Under the pieces are notes generated by a model. It had not been told where the DNA came from and did no database searches. It was given only the letters and a program-made list of their open reading frames with translations. The translations under genes were made by a program, and so were the position numbers. A stretch of DNA of 64,000 bases from Parasponia andersonii (Eukaryota > Streptophyta > Magnoliopsida > Rosales > Cannabaceae). The stretch spans positions 777,374 through 841,373 of the forward strand of contig JXTB01000040.1 of assembly GCA_002914805.1 (NCBI GenBank). Reading direction: 5' to 3'. This document shows positions 13,048 to 24,659 of this stretch, in pieces; position 1 is the first letter of the stretch; the number at the start of each line of letters is the position of its first letter.

Positions 13048-13440
13048 TGCTTGCATATATCACAACACTAACCGGAGTTTTCACACCAACTAATCTAGGC
13101 CTCTGTCTTTTGGCTTTTGGAAAGTGGTTGTTTCTCTTATTCCTCTTCTGGATGTGTGGTTCTCTCTGTCCTTTCCTGGGGCTTTACACTACTTTCTTCG
13201 TAACCATTGCTAATGCCTTCCTATTGTACCTTAGGTTCTTTAGTGGCAAGTTATGTAACAGCGCCTTGCATTGTAGTCTTGTCTATGGTCTCCATAGAAC
13301 AAGAGAAATCAATGTCTTCCAAGTTGATCCCATAAGTTAACCCATCGATTCTTGCATCTTCCCAGTCTCTTTTTTCGTCCCCAATAAGGAAATAAAAATC
13401 TGTTGCATGCTCCGGAAGTTTAATTGTACTCTTCAAAATT
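13048..13440. pseudogene. Possible gene fragment of unknown identity
   Basis: On minus, 13436-13251 gives 61 residues with a soluble, coding-like composition (FLIGDEKRDWEDARIDG, then GINLEDIDFSCSMET). On plus, 13047-13340 gives a hydrophobic frame. Base composition is less AT-rich than the flanks. I recognise neither product, and no partner exons were found. It could be a captured or decayed exon, or a chance open frame. Confidence 0.25.
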
Positions 13441-13609
13441 TACTCTCTAGAACACAATTTTTATTTTTGTATTGCACCACTCTCTAAGTCTAATAATACA
13501 CCTTTTCTTTTTCTTTTTTCTTTTTTCTTTTTTTTTAAATCACGTGACACAGTGCAATGCAATTATTTGTGAAAGAGAAGCCGCTGAAGTGGCACATGAG
13601 TCACCCGAC

Positions 13610-13672
13610 TGACTGTCCTTCAAAAGGTCAACATTGGGATCATGCGAGCCACGTGGGTGCTTTAAATGGGTC
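13610..13672 (+). repeat. Second copy of the WNK upstream G-box block
   Basis: It matches 10829-10892 in the same orientation across CAAAAGGTCAACA(C/T)TGGG and GCCACGTGGGTGCTT, with about ten differences. The CCACGTGG palindrome is preserved at 13649-13656. The copies are about 2.8 kb apart with unrelated sequence and a hAT MITE between them, so this looks like an old duplication of WNK promoter sequence or a small dispersed element. Confidence 0.7.
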
Positions 13673-13679
13673 CTAACAT

Positions 13680-14156
13680 GAGATTATTATCAATTTCTCA
13701 TACTTCAAAAGAAAATGGATTTACATAATTATCAAAAAAATAAAAAAATTTGCTAGACGTAGGGCTGTTTGGGTAATTTAGGTGGAAAAAGAAAAAACAA
13801 GACGAAATTTAAGAATAACTTAATCTTCTCCTTGTTTGTTTGGTAATAATTTATTAGAAATTTTATGAGTACGATTTTCCAAGTTTTAAGTGAAATGTCT
13901 TTCTCTATGTCGTCCGATTAAATTTCCTTTTCATCTGTTCTAAATTATGAATAAGTTGTGTGTTTGTTAACTTTGTTTTTAACTTCATGATCTTTCTCTA
14001 TATAGACCCGTAGCGTCACGAGATTTAGAATTTTATACGATATAATTTTCTATTCATTGTAGGTATATAAATTTGCTAAACTTATATATATATATATCTA
14101 TTCGCCAAACTACTATTTCTTAGACATATTCAGGCAAATATGTATATATATATATA
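13680..14156. other. AT-rich intergenic sequence
   Basis: No gene recognised. Short TA runs at about 14084-14097 and 14142-14156 lead into the adjacent MITE. Confidence 0.4.
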
Positions 14157-14394
14157 GGTTGCCAATCTAATACGTATTTTTTTTTATCTATGAGTAGGTA
14201 TTTTTTTTTTAGCCGTTGGATCACCATTAAATGGTGATCCAATGACTATAATTAAATGCATGAAAAAATATACATTATTAATGCTTTTTCTCTTTCTTAC
14301 TTTTTACAATAAAAAAATATACATGCTAAATTTTCATTGATAAAATTGATACTTATGCATAAGTAAAAAAAAAAATACTTACTAAATTAGTGCG
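14157..14394 (+). mobile_element. (TA)n-associated MITE, copy 1
   Basis: About 238 bp, with imperfect terminal inverted repeats of roughly 35 bp: the left end starts GGTTGCCAATCTAATACGTA and the right end is a diverged complement reading TACTTACTAAATTAGTG. Inside is a perfect 27-base palindrome (13-base arms, one central base) at 14216-14242 built around GGATCACC/GGTGATCC. The left flank is a (TA)n run. Related copies lie at 23689-23936, 23949-24081 (truncated) and 26399-26637 (inverted). There is no coding capacity. Confidence 0.8.
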
Positions 14395-14569
14395 TATAAA
14401 CATACTTGTTGAACATAATATGTAGTTTTTGAGCGCAGCAAAGCAGAGTCTATTTACTGAAAACAGCTAATTGGGCAGACTGGTAGGGCCAGTCCATTGA
14501 GAGTCTCATGCACAAAATCCGGTTGCGTAAAATCAAATTACAAAGATATCTCAATTTTATCCTCTCAGG

Positions 14570-14608
<39 letters not shown>

Positions 14609-16300
14609 TTACGGAAAGATAAGAGGATTAAAATCAAAAAACATTATAGGCTGTCAAAAAAGATTATGGACTCGGTAAGGGAATAGTTGGTAACTACGGA
14701 CTAAAATCCATCATTGTCCACGTACATAACTAAACTCAGAGCAGTGAACTTCTTATTCTCAATCTTATTTATAGTCTCTCCATATGATTACATACAAAGA
14801 TAATATTTATAAATGTATTAATTGTCAAAACCAAGAAAATTTATCTATACCAATTCGGCAATTCACGTTGGACAGTCTCCACTCAAAAAAAAAAAAAAAA
14901 TCACATTGGATAGTCAAAGATATTTCTCCATCTCTTTTGATTAATAATTATCCGTTTCCTTTTTCAGTCAGATAGACACATTTAATCATGCTTATAGCAA
15001 AAACAACTCAACTGCCACTGATTGCATCTCTAAGGGACCCCAATTTTTTTTTTTCCCCTTTTTTTCAAGTTCAGTTTGTGCTTTTGTTCATCAATATTGA
15101 ATATGTTGAAACCAAACTCTTCATTTATTGTGAATTTTTAGCCATAACAAACACTCTAACGTTTGAACTTTAAAGTCATATAAAAGAATTCAAACCTCCT
15201 GATTGATTGCTTTCATAAAAAATGGCACATGGAATTTATAATTAAGCTACATTGCATAAAGTATGAAAATCTAATTGTGTGAACACCAATTGAAAGTTTC
15301 CCTAATACATTTCTAAATTCAATTTTCTGGAATAACATATCAATGAACTATGATATAAATAAAATCATTATCTAATATTGGTATCTTAATTTATGTCCAA
15401 CCAATAAATTGATCGTACATGAAATGATTAAGTTAAAAAAATAGTGAAATATATTATTAATAGCGTGACGTCAATTTATTTAAACTGGACAAAGACTATG
15501 AGAATTGAGTAGCCATAATAACTAGATTTTGAATGTAAATTGTTAAAAGCAAAACTATGTTGTTGTCCTTTTCTCTCAACTAAATTGTTTGTCAGTAAAA
15601 TCAACTAAGATGGATTCTAAACTCTAAATTATCTCAGCTTGTTTTCTTTTTCTTCTGAATTTTCTTTTCTCATTGTTTGTTTTCCTTTTCCTAATCTATT
15701 AATCTGCAAAATTGTAACTTTCTATCTTAGAGAAAAGGGAAAAAAGAAACAACCTTCTTGATTGAACCAGAGAAGCAGAAAAACAGAAGGTTGGACCAGA
15801 TCTGCAGCTAAAAATTAGATTCCTTTGTGAAACTGTTAAACTCATGCACACAAACTTATGAAACCATACTCATTCAAACAATAAAAAATTAGCTATACAC
15901 ACCTTGGAAAACCAAATATCCAGCTCTTAGTATCTCTCTCCAGTTCTTTCTTTAATAGTTTTGACTGGTCTGGTCATGTTTTACCCCCCCATTTCATGTG
16001 CTGTCATGCTTCCAAGGAAGAATCCATCTGTTTCTTTAGAAAAAACCATGCTACAAATCTGGTGAAAAAAAATGGCTTTTCTTCTTTGCTTTTTTAACCA
16101 TGCATTGAAAGAAGAATATTTTTTATAAGCACGTCAGAACCAAAACCACATCGGATTCAAAAAAGCTGTCCTGTTGAAAAGCAGCAATATTGTATTATAG
16201 GGTTATCAATTATGGAAGTAATGTGGGGGAAACAAAAGAAAATAGACAAAAAAGAAATGAGTAAAGAATATCCAGGTAAGAAATGGTAAGCAGAGTTGCA
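14395..16300. other. Intergenic sequence upstream of the DUF868 gene
   Basis: AT-rich DNA with a (TAA)n microsatellite at about 14571-14608. The open stretches at 14784-14975 and 14988-15173 are not convincing. The last few hundred bases before 16440 may include promoter of the DUF868 gene; a CT-rich leader follows at about 16430-16550. Confidence 0.4.
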
Positions 16301-16592
16301 GATAATTGAATAAAAAAAGGTGGTTATTCACTCACTCTCACTCACTGCCAGTTTGGAATAATATTTTAATTCCATGAATGCTGCCAAGAACATATCTGGC
16401 ACCATCTGTGACTCGATTCATCTTGTGACTAAGGCCTCTCACTCTCCCCATGTTATAGATTTCCCTCTCACACTTTCAATTCTCCTCCAAATTTTCTCGT
16501 CCTCATCTTCTCAGGCACTTCTTCTTCCTCCTCCAAACTTGACTTTTCCCCATTAAATCATCTCATTGAGACATTTCATCAAACACAAAACC

Positions 16593-17570
16593 ATGCAAGA
16601 CCCTATTGGGATTCCTGCTTGTTTTTCGTCAAGTGAGAAGCTAAGTGATGATCCAGCAGCTGTAACAAGGTCAGGCCAAAGTGTTGTTATGTCCATTTAC
16701 AGAACCAAGCTTACTGATCGCTGCCGCCTAATATCAGTCACATGGTGCAAGAATCTACTACTCCATGGCTTATCAGTAGCAGTAGAAGGCCCAGATGGAG
16801 AGAGCCAGTACACCTGCAAGGTGGAGCTAAAGCCATGGTACTTCTGGAGGAAAAATGGGTCAAAGCGGTTTATAGTTGACAATAAGCCAGTTGACATTTT
16901 GTGGGACCTCAAGAACGCCAAATTCAATGGTGAAACAGAGCCAAACTCAGAGTACTATGTTGCAGTGGTTTGTGACCAAGAAGTGGTGTTACTTCTCGGT
17001 GATTTAAAGAAAGACGCTTACAAAAAAACTGGTTGTAGGCCATCTTTGATCGACCCCATATTGGTTTCAAGGAAAGAGCATGTATTTGGGAAGAAAAAAT
17101 TCTCAACCAGAGCCAAATTCCATGAAAAGGGTAGGCTTCATGAGATCTCAATAGAGTGCAGGAACAGAGCTGTGGTCAACAACAATGGCAATTTCCCCAG
17201 TGGGGTTGAGCCAGAAATGGAGATCAGACTAGATGGGCATCTTTTGATTCATGTCAAACACCTTCAATGGAAGTTTAGAGGTAATGAATCGATTCATGTC
17301 AACAAGTTAAGAGTAGAGGTTTTTTGGGATGTTCATGATTGGCTATTCAGCCCGGGTTTAAGGCATGCTTTGTTTATCTTCAAGCCAGTTATGTCGTCTT
17401 CTACATCTTTATCATCAATTTCATCGTCGTCGTCTTCCTCTCCACCATTATCGTCGTTGACATCAACTCCATTGTCGTCTCAGACAGGGAGTTCAGGGTT
17501 ATTAGAGAGCTTAAACCCAAGTGGGTCATCAGAGTTTTGCTTGTTTCTTTATGCTTGGAAAGTGGAATGA
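16593..17570 (+). CDS. DUF868 family protein, single exon, 325 aa
   Basis: An intronless gene for a plant-specific DUF868 protein of unknown molecular function. I chose the second Met because the family typically begins close to MQDPIGIPACFSS; an in-frame Met nine codons upstream (16566) is possible. Family features seen are the Ser/Thr-rich N-terminus, LTDRCRLISVTWCKNLL, a VELKPWYFWRKNGSKRF block, VDILWDLKNAKF, SEYYVAVVCDQEVVLLLGD, then EPEMEIRLDGHLLIHVKHLQWKFRGNE-type sequence and VFWDVHDWLF near the C-terminus. The alternating hydrophobic strands suggest a beta-sandwich fold; that is inference. A poly-Ser/Thr/Pro stretch lies at about residues 268-305, followed by a short hydrophobic end. 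An AATAAA at 17914-17919 is a plausible polyadenylation signal. Confidence 0.93.
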   Translation: MQDPIGIPACFSSSEKLSDDPAAVTRSGQSVVMSIYRTKLTDRCRLISVTWCKNLLLHGLSVAVEGPDGESQYTCKVELKPWYFWRKNGSKRFIVDNKPVDILWDLKNAKFNGETEPNSEYYVAVVCDQEVVLLLGDLKKDAYKKTGCRPSLIDPILVSRKEHVFGKKKFSTRAKFHEKGRLHEISIECRNRAVVNNNGNFPSGVEPEMEIRLDGHLLIHVKHLQWKFRGNESIHVNKLRVEVFWDVHDWLFSPGLRHALFIFKPVMSSSTSLSSISSSSSSSPPLSSLTSTPLSSQTGSSGLLESLNPSGSSEFCLFLYAWKVE

Positions 17571-17935
17571 ATGAACAAGACTTATATCTCAAAACGACTC
17601 GTCGTTTATTCCACAAACAAAACCAGAAGCAGAAGCAGAAGAAGAAGAGAGAAGCCAGATTGGTTAATTGAGAAGGTGGGTCCCAGTGGAGAAGGAGCTT
17701 ATTTGGAAGAAAAGATACAGGCCAGCTGGGACTGGGAGGAGGGGTTTGATCAAGTGGGCATGATTGGAAAAGACAGATTGTGTTTACATACATGCCCTCA
17801 ATAATTCAGTTCTTTTCTTCCATATCCAGAGGCATCTTCCCATCTGTTTTTATGCATGGTATATAAATTTAGTCTTTCTTCTTTCTTTCTTGAACTGATC
17901 TCGATTATTGAGCAATAAATATATTTAAAAAATTG
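17571..17935 (+). terminator. Probable 3' UTR and polyadenylation region of the DUF868 gene
   Basis: Purine-rich sequence follows the stop codon, then AATAAA at 17914-17919 in an AT-rich context. Overlapping open stretches at 17339-17804 on both strands are low-complexity shadows. Confidence 0.4.
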
Positions 17936-19370
17936 TATCTACCCAATATGTATGTTCCCCAAGTTTTTTTAATTTTTATTTTTGAATATACAAATATTAT
18001 GAAATGTTGATGATATGTTCCATGCGTCACGGCATGTCGTATTTGGCATTAAAAAAATGCTGATTCATGTGCAGCGGGGAAGGAGGTTGTTAATGATAAC
18101 GGGTTCACTACTCCAAGAGCTCATGGTTTTGCAAAGGCAAAATGAAAATTACTATTCTAGCATTACTCTTTTCCTTTTATTACGACAATGCATGTAGTTA
18201 AACGACAAAAAAGTAAGAGTCATTCTAACAAGGAAATTCTGTCATTCATAACTGTAAATTGTGAATTTTCATATTCTGTAAAGTTTTATTCAGAATTGTG
18301 CTTTGGTCAAAACCTGTGTGACACATTAAGCGAGTCGTAAGAAGCATTGCATCCTAAGCATAATAAATTCACATATAATGGTGGACTTTATTACACTAAC
18401 TAGCGTGAGAATTAGTTAGTAATACTGAGAATGTAATATGTTGATAGTGGTTTTAATTTATGTTATTACATTAGTAAGTGAGTAGTTGATCAAAGCTTGC
18501 ATTTTTATTTTTTTGCTAATTGATTAAATATTACACGAAATGTGTTATTTTTTAAAACTATAATAAAATTTATATATAAATTGACTTAATTAGTATTCGA
18601 ATGCTCACGTACTCCCATATTCCCAAAAATCCTAAGAATCTTGTACCAATTGAGATAGAAAGGCTCTACCAATTGAGATAGGAAGGCTCTGAAGTTACTT
18701 CCAAAGAATGATGTATTTTGCTGAATAAGAATTTTGTCCCTTCGCTTAAATTCGGGATGGAGTGACTGAGAGTGAGCACGAATGAGATTATTTTAGAATA
18801 ACAAGTTGTTACGTTTCACACATTGTGAAGGCGTTTCTTAGTGAACATCCCAATCTTGTGAGCTAATAGTCACATTAGGAAGTGTCCTTTTTCTATACTC
18901 CAAAATAGTATTTTACTCGATAAGAAATGTTAGTAGACCATCTCGTGCTAGATGTGAACATGCAATAAAAAGGTTCATTCAACTAAATAAGAACATAAAA
19001 TATTTCTGTGACAAGAACGAGAATATATGTAATATAAATATCCATGTCAAAATCACTATGAGCAACAATAAAAAAATTACATAAGAAAAAAGTCGTATAA
19101 AATGGCCGAACCAATGACGTAACCAATCTAAAATTAACGATGACCCCAAAATTTATTGCTTCGTACCATCGTGATAATAGAATAGGCCTTGAACTACAAT
19201 GATATAGGATAACATCTCGTTCTTTTTTAAGAACATTCTGCTGGCACACGTACCATTCCCATAGGTAAATACTAAAAACTCGGTGAAATCAAATGGCCTT
19301 TTGTTTTGTTGAACCCAGCTACTACCAATCCAAGGCATATAATTGACCAAATCACTTTGCGAAAAAAAAA
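17936..19370. other. Intergenic sequence, convergent between two genes
   Basis: The DUF868 gene (plus) and the PRUNE-like gene (minus) end towards this stretch. A short repeat (CAATTGAGATAGAAAGGCTC, then a near copy) occurs at about 18648-18690. No gene seen. Confidence 0.4.
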
Positions 19371-19378
19371 AACTGCGT

Positions 19379-19504
19379 GCCTTCATTTTGGTCCAAAACC
19401 ACTCGGTGTAATGAAACAAAAAATATTCTTGTTTTCCTGTATAAAATTTACAGTTAGCCATGAGAAAACACATAGCTGCGCGCCTTCATTTTGGTCCAAA
19501 ACCA
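19379..19504. repeat. Short direct duplication at the end of the PRUNE-like gene
   Basis: A 23-base block overlapping the last codons and stop of the PRUNE-like gene (19482-19504) is repeated exactly at 19379-19401, 103 bases downstream of it in the sense of the gene. The neighbouring CACTTTGCGA motif also recurs (near 19353 and 19508). It looks like a local duplication of the end of the last exon into the 3' UTR. Confidence 0.7.
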
Positions 19505-22500
19505 AACCACTTTGCGAGGAAGAACTTGTTCTTTCCACGGGATGCATCGGGATTTGCTTTAGCTGGTGGTGCTGACGGACCTTGGGAGCTTGGTTTTTCT
19601 ACAAGGGAAAATGACGTCAAAGGCTATTAGGATAAAATGTTGGAACAAAACTATAGTAGTACGAAAATGTTGTAACAGCTATGATGCTCTAGCAACACAA
19701 GAACTTGTCATTTAGCAAAACGAAAAGGAGGGGGAAAAAAAACACGCACACTCAAACACATGAATTTGTTGTTAGGATTAGAGAGAGAAAAAATAAAGAT
19801 GAAACTTCACGGGTTTGTTTGTCACCATACATCTCTAGATGATATAAACATGTGGGGAAAATGGCTTAAGATGTAAGAGAACATGCTATAACCTGATTTT
19901 GGTGAAACCTTGTTAGTTTTTGCATCATATTTATTGTCTGTATTTTGTATGATTGCTTCACGGTGATGAATAGAGGGTGCTTTTCTCTCTGAATTCTTAT
20001 GCGCCGCATGCTCCTCACTCTCGTGGCCACCTATAACATGAGGATTAAGACCAAACGAGAGAAAATAAAAAAAAAATAAAATAGATGCTTAGTTTCAAAA
20101 AGAAGTTATATATTTATAATTATAACAGTCCTATACATGAAAGAAAAATAATAACACTCCAATACATGAAAGAACAATAAAAGTGATAATAAATTAATGA
20201 TGTTCAAGAGTGCACAGTAACCTCAAGAAACAATTCATAAGCTGTGTTTAAGATGGTAGAAACTATAGTTATAACCTTGATTGCAAACCAACAAGTACGC
20301 TGAATAATCTGTAAACACTTGTATCACAGCCCACTAAAGAGGGGTTCAAGAGCAGCCAAATAAACAAATTAACCAAACTTACAGGGTTTCAACCCTGGTC
20401 GACACAAAGAACACCAGCATTACCATTAAATCAACAAGATTTAGAGCGAAAACATAAATACTTCAAACAATGAAAATGAGACTGTATGTCCAAAACCAAA
20501 TAATTAAAAAAAAGAAAAAAAAAGGAAAAAAAAGAAAAGAAAAAGAAAAACCAATTTCATCATGTTTTGCCTGAACTAGAGTAAAGTGGTAACACCACAG
20601 TTACACTGCCAAATCAGGTTTTCAATGTCAAGTTGCCAACCAAAGAGCGACAGATGCAAAACTAATCAATGGTTTCAATTGCAAACAGCAGTACTTATTG
20701 CAAGCAACATAAAATTTAAAGATATTTTCATAAGAAAGTGCAGAGATATCTTACTCTTATTAGGTGGTTTCCCATAATTCTGCCGCAATGCTTCTAAAAA
20801 GGCATTGTCTCTTTGATCTTGGATCACTGACAGGAAGAACCGAGAAACTTGGATACTTCTAATCATGATGCATGTATAAGTTAAAACTGTTCACTGGGAT
20901 TAGCAAGAGAACTTACATTGATCAAAAAGGGTGTTTCTGTAATTTGGGGTTGAGCCAACTAACAGCAACTGAACTGCCTCTGCATCTCTTGCCATAGAAT
21001 GCTGACTAGGTGAATTTAGATTCTGAGTGTCTAACAGGATAGCTGCAAGCTGCAATATATGAATGAGTGAGAATCCAACCCAGAAGGAGGTAATCGTTTA
21101 CGAGTGGGACAAATTCTAGCCTTTGTGATTCGCAAAAATTAACAAAATTTACCAATAGTTTCTTCAGTACGGGGGTCTGAAGTAGATCATAGGCATCTTC
21201 ACAGTAATTATCAGTAAGAATAGTGCACTGAGACCCAACCTAAAAACATCAATGAACTTAAATTAGTTTCTTTGAAAGTTTATACTTTATATCCTCATAA
21301 TCCCTCTAAAATCTCAAGCTCAATATCAACCACATGCAATAGGCATGTAGCCATACAAACCTCGCCATTGATTCTAAGAACATCCTGCCCAATCACTATC
21401 ATGCTTAATTTCCCTGCCATCATTAGACCTTCCAAATCCACCTGATAAGTCAGAGTTACAAAGTCAATAAGCTATTCATACAATTCATGATGCCAAGACA
21501 AGATAAAAGACAGACTTTCTAACTCTGTCTACTTATGTCACCATAAAATTCCACAGTGGCCATGCCATACTGCAACTCCACCCCAAAAGTGACATGAATT
21601 TTGGTCCCAAATGCAAGAAAAAGTCACAAATAAAGCAAAATCCAAAAATCTTTCTTCTACCAAGGCGCTTTCTCCAGTCCATTTCGGAAGCATATTATAT
21701 ACGAAATTCTCTATTAAGAATCACATTATAACTTCCCCAGTAAACAAAATAGATTTAAAAATAAAAATTCCGAATTCTTTTATGAAAAAACATGAAGCAT
21801 AAGAATATGAGAGGCAACAAAGAAGTACTTCATTAGCAAAGAGCAACGAGTTGGCATCAAGGCCAACGTGGTAGAAGAGCCAAGCAGCCTGTCGTTGCTT
21901 CCACATTGTCTCTCTCTTAACATTCATAACCGGAACCATAACACATTCGTTTCGATCATCACCTTTCGCCTTACGATCCTTTCTCACCCTGTTCTCCAAT
22001 AGCCAAGCGTAACATATGGCCGCCACCATTGAACTCGTACCTGCATTTTTGCAACAATCTAAGAAACTCAAACAAAAAGTTCAATCAAAATTTCGTTTTA
22101 TTCATCTCATTTCAAAGCTACTCAACTGTTCGAAGGCCCGGAAAGTATAATCTTGGCCTTAGCATTAGCACCACCTCCCAAGATTTTCCCAACCTTAATC
22201 CTCCGCTCTTTGAGGAACCCATTAAGGCCAAGCTCCCGAATTTCACCGGATTCCGAAGGCAACCCATTTGAGCTGAGCTTCGAGGCAATCTTCTCCACTG
22301 AGCAAGTCGACGAAGACACGGACCTCCGCTGGGCCGACTCAATGAGGTTTTTGGGCGGAGAGAGCAAATGGGTCTCCGTCAAAAGTGTTATTGGGCCGCT
22401 CTGAGAGCTCCGACCGGAAGGGGTTGGGATCCCCTGCGGCCCAGGCGAGGAGGGGTCAGTCTGGAATCGGGACTTCCGGAGCAGAGAAGGGCGAGAGAGG

Positions 22501-24637
22501 AGGGTGGGGACTCGAGGTTCGGGTTCGAAGTTTTGTTGGGGTGGTGTTGGTGTGGTGGGATTGGAGGGCTTGACGATGTTGGAGAACCAATTGTGGACCA
22601 CCGAAGCAGGGGATAATAATTCGGTAGGGGAGCCCGGCGCTGGCGAGTCGCCGGTTGCTAAGGTTTCCGATTTGTTGCGACTGTGTTTGGCTGACTTTGA
22701 TAGGATTTCTCCGCTGAAACTTTCCACTGCTCTGTATCTGTTTGTTCCAATTTCAAAACGGAGACTATTTATACATTGGACTCTGAAAAGGGCCCGTCAA
22801 CACTATTCTACGAGAGCCCAATAGTTGGCCCATGAATTTTTGTAGCGTTTCATTTCCTACGTTTTTTTTTAAATAGAAAAAACATTTTAAGTTTCACAGA
22901 TGATTTTGACAAAATAACTTGACTAATATAGCAAATTAGGTGATAAATAATGAGTAATTCAAGTACAAAATTTTAACAACTATTAACAACTGATATATCA
23001 TTCTAAGTTATATTTATAGTTCCTTAAAATGTGTAACACTACTTTTTTTTCTTTTAAATTTCCGTGCCCATTAATACCTGAGGAATAATTGATGCCACAC
23101 TATATTAAAAATTTTATAAAACTATTCAATTTAAAAAATTAATTTGGTAACTTTGTATTATTTAAATGAGGTAAGTTTTTGAAGTTTTTATTTTCTTGAC
23201 AAGTATAGAAAGAGTTAATGATACAAGCGCGAATTTGCGTACAAGTTTTAGCTAGATTGATGTGGCAGTTGTGATTAAATGCAAGTTACTCATAGTAAAT
23301 CCAATTCTATAAATTGGTAAGTTTGATTAAAGACTTAATTAATACTTGTAACTATTCGCACATAAACTTCAAGAAAAAAAAAAAGATGAAAAATAATATT
23401 CTATACAGACATATTAAAATCACCAATTTGTATACAAACATATTTAAATCTTTCTCGGAGACTTCCACAGTTGGCTGTGACTTTTTCCTTTTTTTTTTTT
23501 CCCCCGTTAAAAATGTCAAACCATATAAAAATAACTCAAAGTTAACGAAGGAGTTGTATTAGTTTTCCTAGATCAAATCTCTCATTTTCAAGAAAATTAT
23601 TGTTATCATATATATATGGATGAGAATAGATTTCATTGATCCAACGCGCGCATGATAGAATAACTTACTTTTATATATATATATATATGGTTCGCAATCT
23701 AATACGTATTTTTTTAACCTATGAGTAGGTATTTTTTTTAGCCATTAGATCACCATCTAATAGTGATCCAATAACTATAATGAAATGTGTGAAAAAACGT
23801 GCATTATTAATGATCTTTTTCTCTCTTACTTTTTACAATAAAAAAATATACATGCTAAATTTTCATTGGTCAAATTAATACCTATAGATAGATTAAAAAA
23901 AATATATCTACTAGATTGGTGGTTGGATTTGTGTCCTATATATATATATAATAGGTATATTTTTTTTTTTACCTATAAGTATGTATTCTTTTTAGTCGTT
24001 GGATCACCTATAGGTATTCTTAATAGTGATCCAATGACATGCTAAATTTTCATATGGAAAAAAAAAAAAATAGGATTGGTACAGATTAATTGTTATTGAA
24101 GCTCATATATTGTATTAATTAAAATCATGTACACAATAAAAATTATTATTACCTTCTGGCGGACCTAGAGAGTGGATCTCTTCTATCAAGAGACGAGGCC
24201 AAGGAGGACGGTGATCCCTGAGCAGCTGCGAACCTCGGCGAGCCAACAAGGCGAGAGGGCGAATCACATCGGGAAGGAGAAGAAGCCACCAAGCGCCTTG
24301 CCTCGTCAAGCCATTCTTGAGTCAACCTGCCGCTAGTACTGCTCCTCCTAGGGCTTTCTTCCACCAAGTCTGCGCATTTGTCTTTGTCTTCTTGTTCTCT
24401 GTCTTTGTCTTTGTCTTTGCCTTTGTCTTCTTGGTCCGATACAATGGCTTCAGTATGCTCAGTGCCCGTCAAGTTATACACTTTCTTATCGGTTTTTAAG
24501 GTACCAAAAAACATGTCGTTCATGAAATCAGTGAGGTCCGGTGCAGGAGGTTCGGCTTTACGTCGAGATAGATCAGGAGTCATAACCAGCTTCTTTTGCC
24601 TTGAAGATTGGCGATTATTGAATCTCACAAATTCCAT
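19486..24637 (-). CDS. PRUNE / exopolyphosphatase-like protein, nine exons, 643 aa, degenerate active site
   Basis: Exons on minus: 24637-24153, 22737-22127, 22040-21829, 21441-21361, 21239-21153, 21049-20917, 20826-20755, 20030-19893, 19598-19486. All junctions are GT-AG and in phase. Residues 1-340 are basic, Ser/Pro-rich and probably disordered. The folded part (about 350-540) resembles the DHH phosphoesterase domain of animal PRUNE and yeast PPX: KIILSGPSNSTSSMVAA, VMVPVMNVKRE, VDLEGLMMAGKLSMIVIG, VGSQCTILTDNYCEDA and AAILLDTQNLNS. Where PRUNE has its first Asp motif (about 362-369) there are no Asp residues, and the DHH site reads GQD (454-456); only D499 and the VGSxCT segment seem kept. 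No full DHHA2 domain follows; the tail is polar and ends GKNKFFLAKWFGFGPK. Catalysis is therefore doubtful. Intron 1 (22738-24152) holds two MITE copies. Confidence 0.87.
23689..23936 (+). mobile_element. (TA)n-associated MITE, copy 2, inside intron 1 of the PRUNE-like gene
   Basis: Same orientation and layout as 14157-14394: GG-TTCGCAATCTAATACGTA start, the GTAGGTATTTTTTTTAGCC segment, a decayed GATCACC...GTGATCC palindrome, a CTCTTACTTTTTACAATAAA segment and a TAGATTGGTGG right end. It is flanked on both sides by (TA)n runs, suggesting insertion into a TA microsatellite. Confidence 0.8.
23949..24081 (+). mobile_element. (TA)n-associated MITE, copy 3, internally deleted
   Basis: About 133 bp immediately after copy 2, separated by a (TA)n run. 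It keeps both ends (ATAGGTATATTTTTTTT start, ATAGGATTGGTAC end) and the GTTGGATCACC / GTGATCCAATGA arms, but lacks the middle of the element. It sits about 70 bases from the splice donor of exon 1 of the PRUNE-like gene. Confidence 0.65.
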
Positions 24638-24659
24638 ATATCTTGATCAGATCGGAGAG

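Noticed and set aside
22118..22824. Plus-strand and alternate minus frames over exon 2 of the PRUNE-like gene
   Set aside because: The GC-rich exon yields shadow frames; only the spliced minus frame joins in phase to conserved domain exons.
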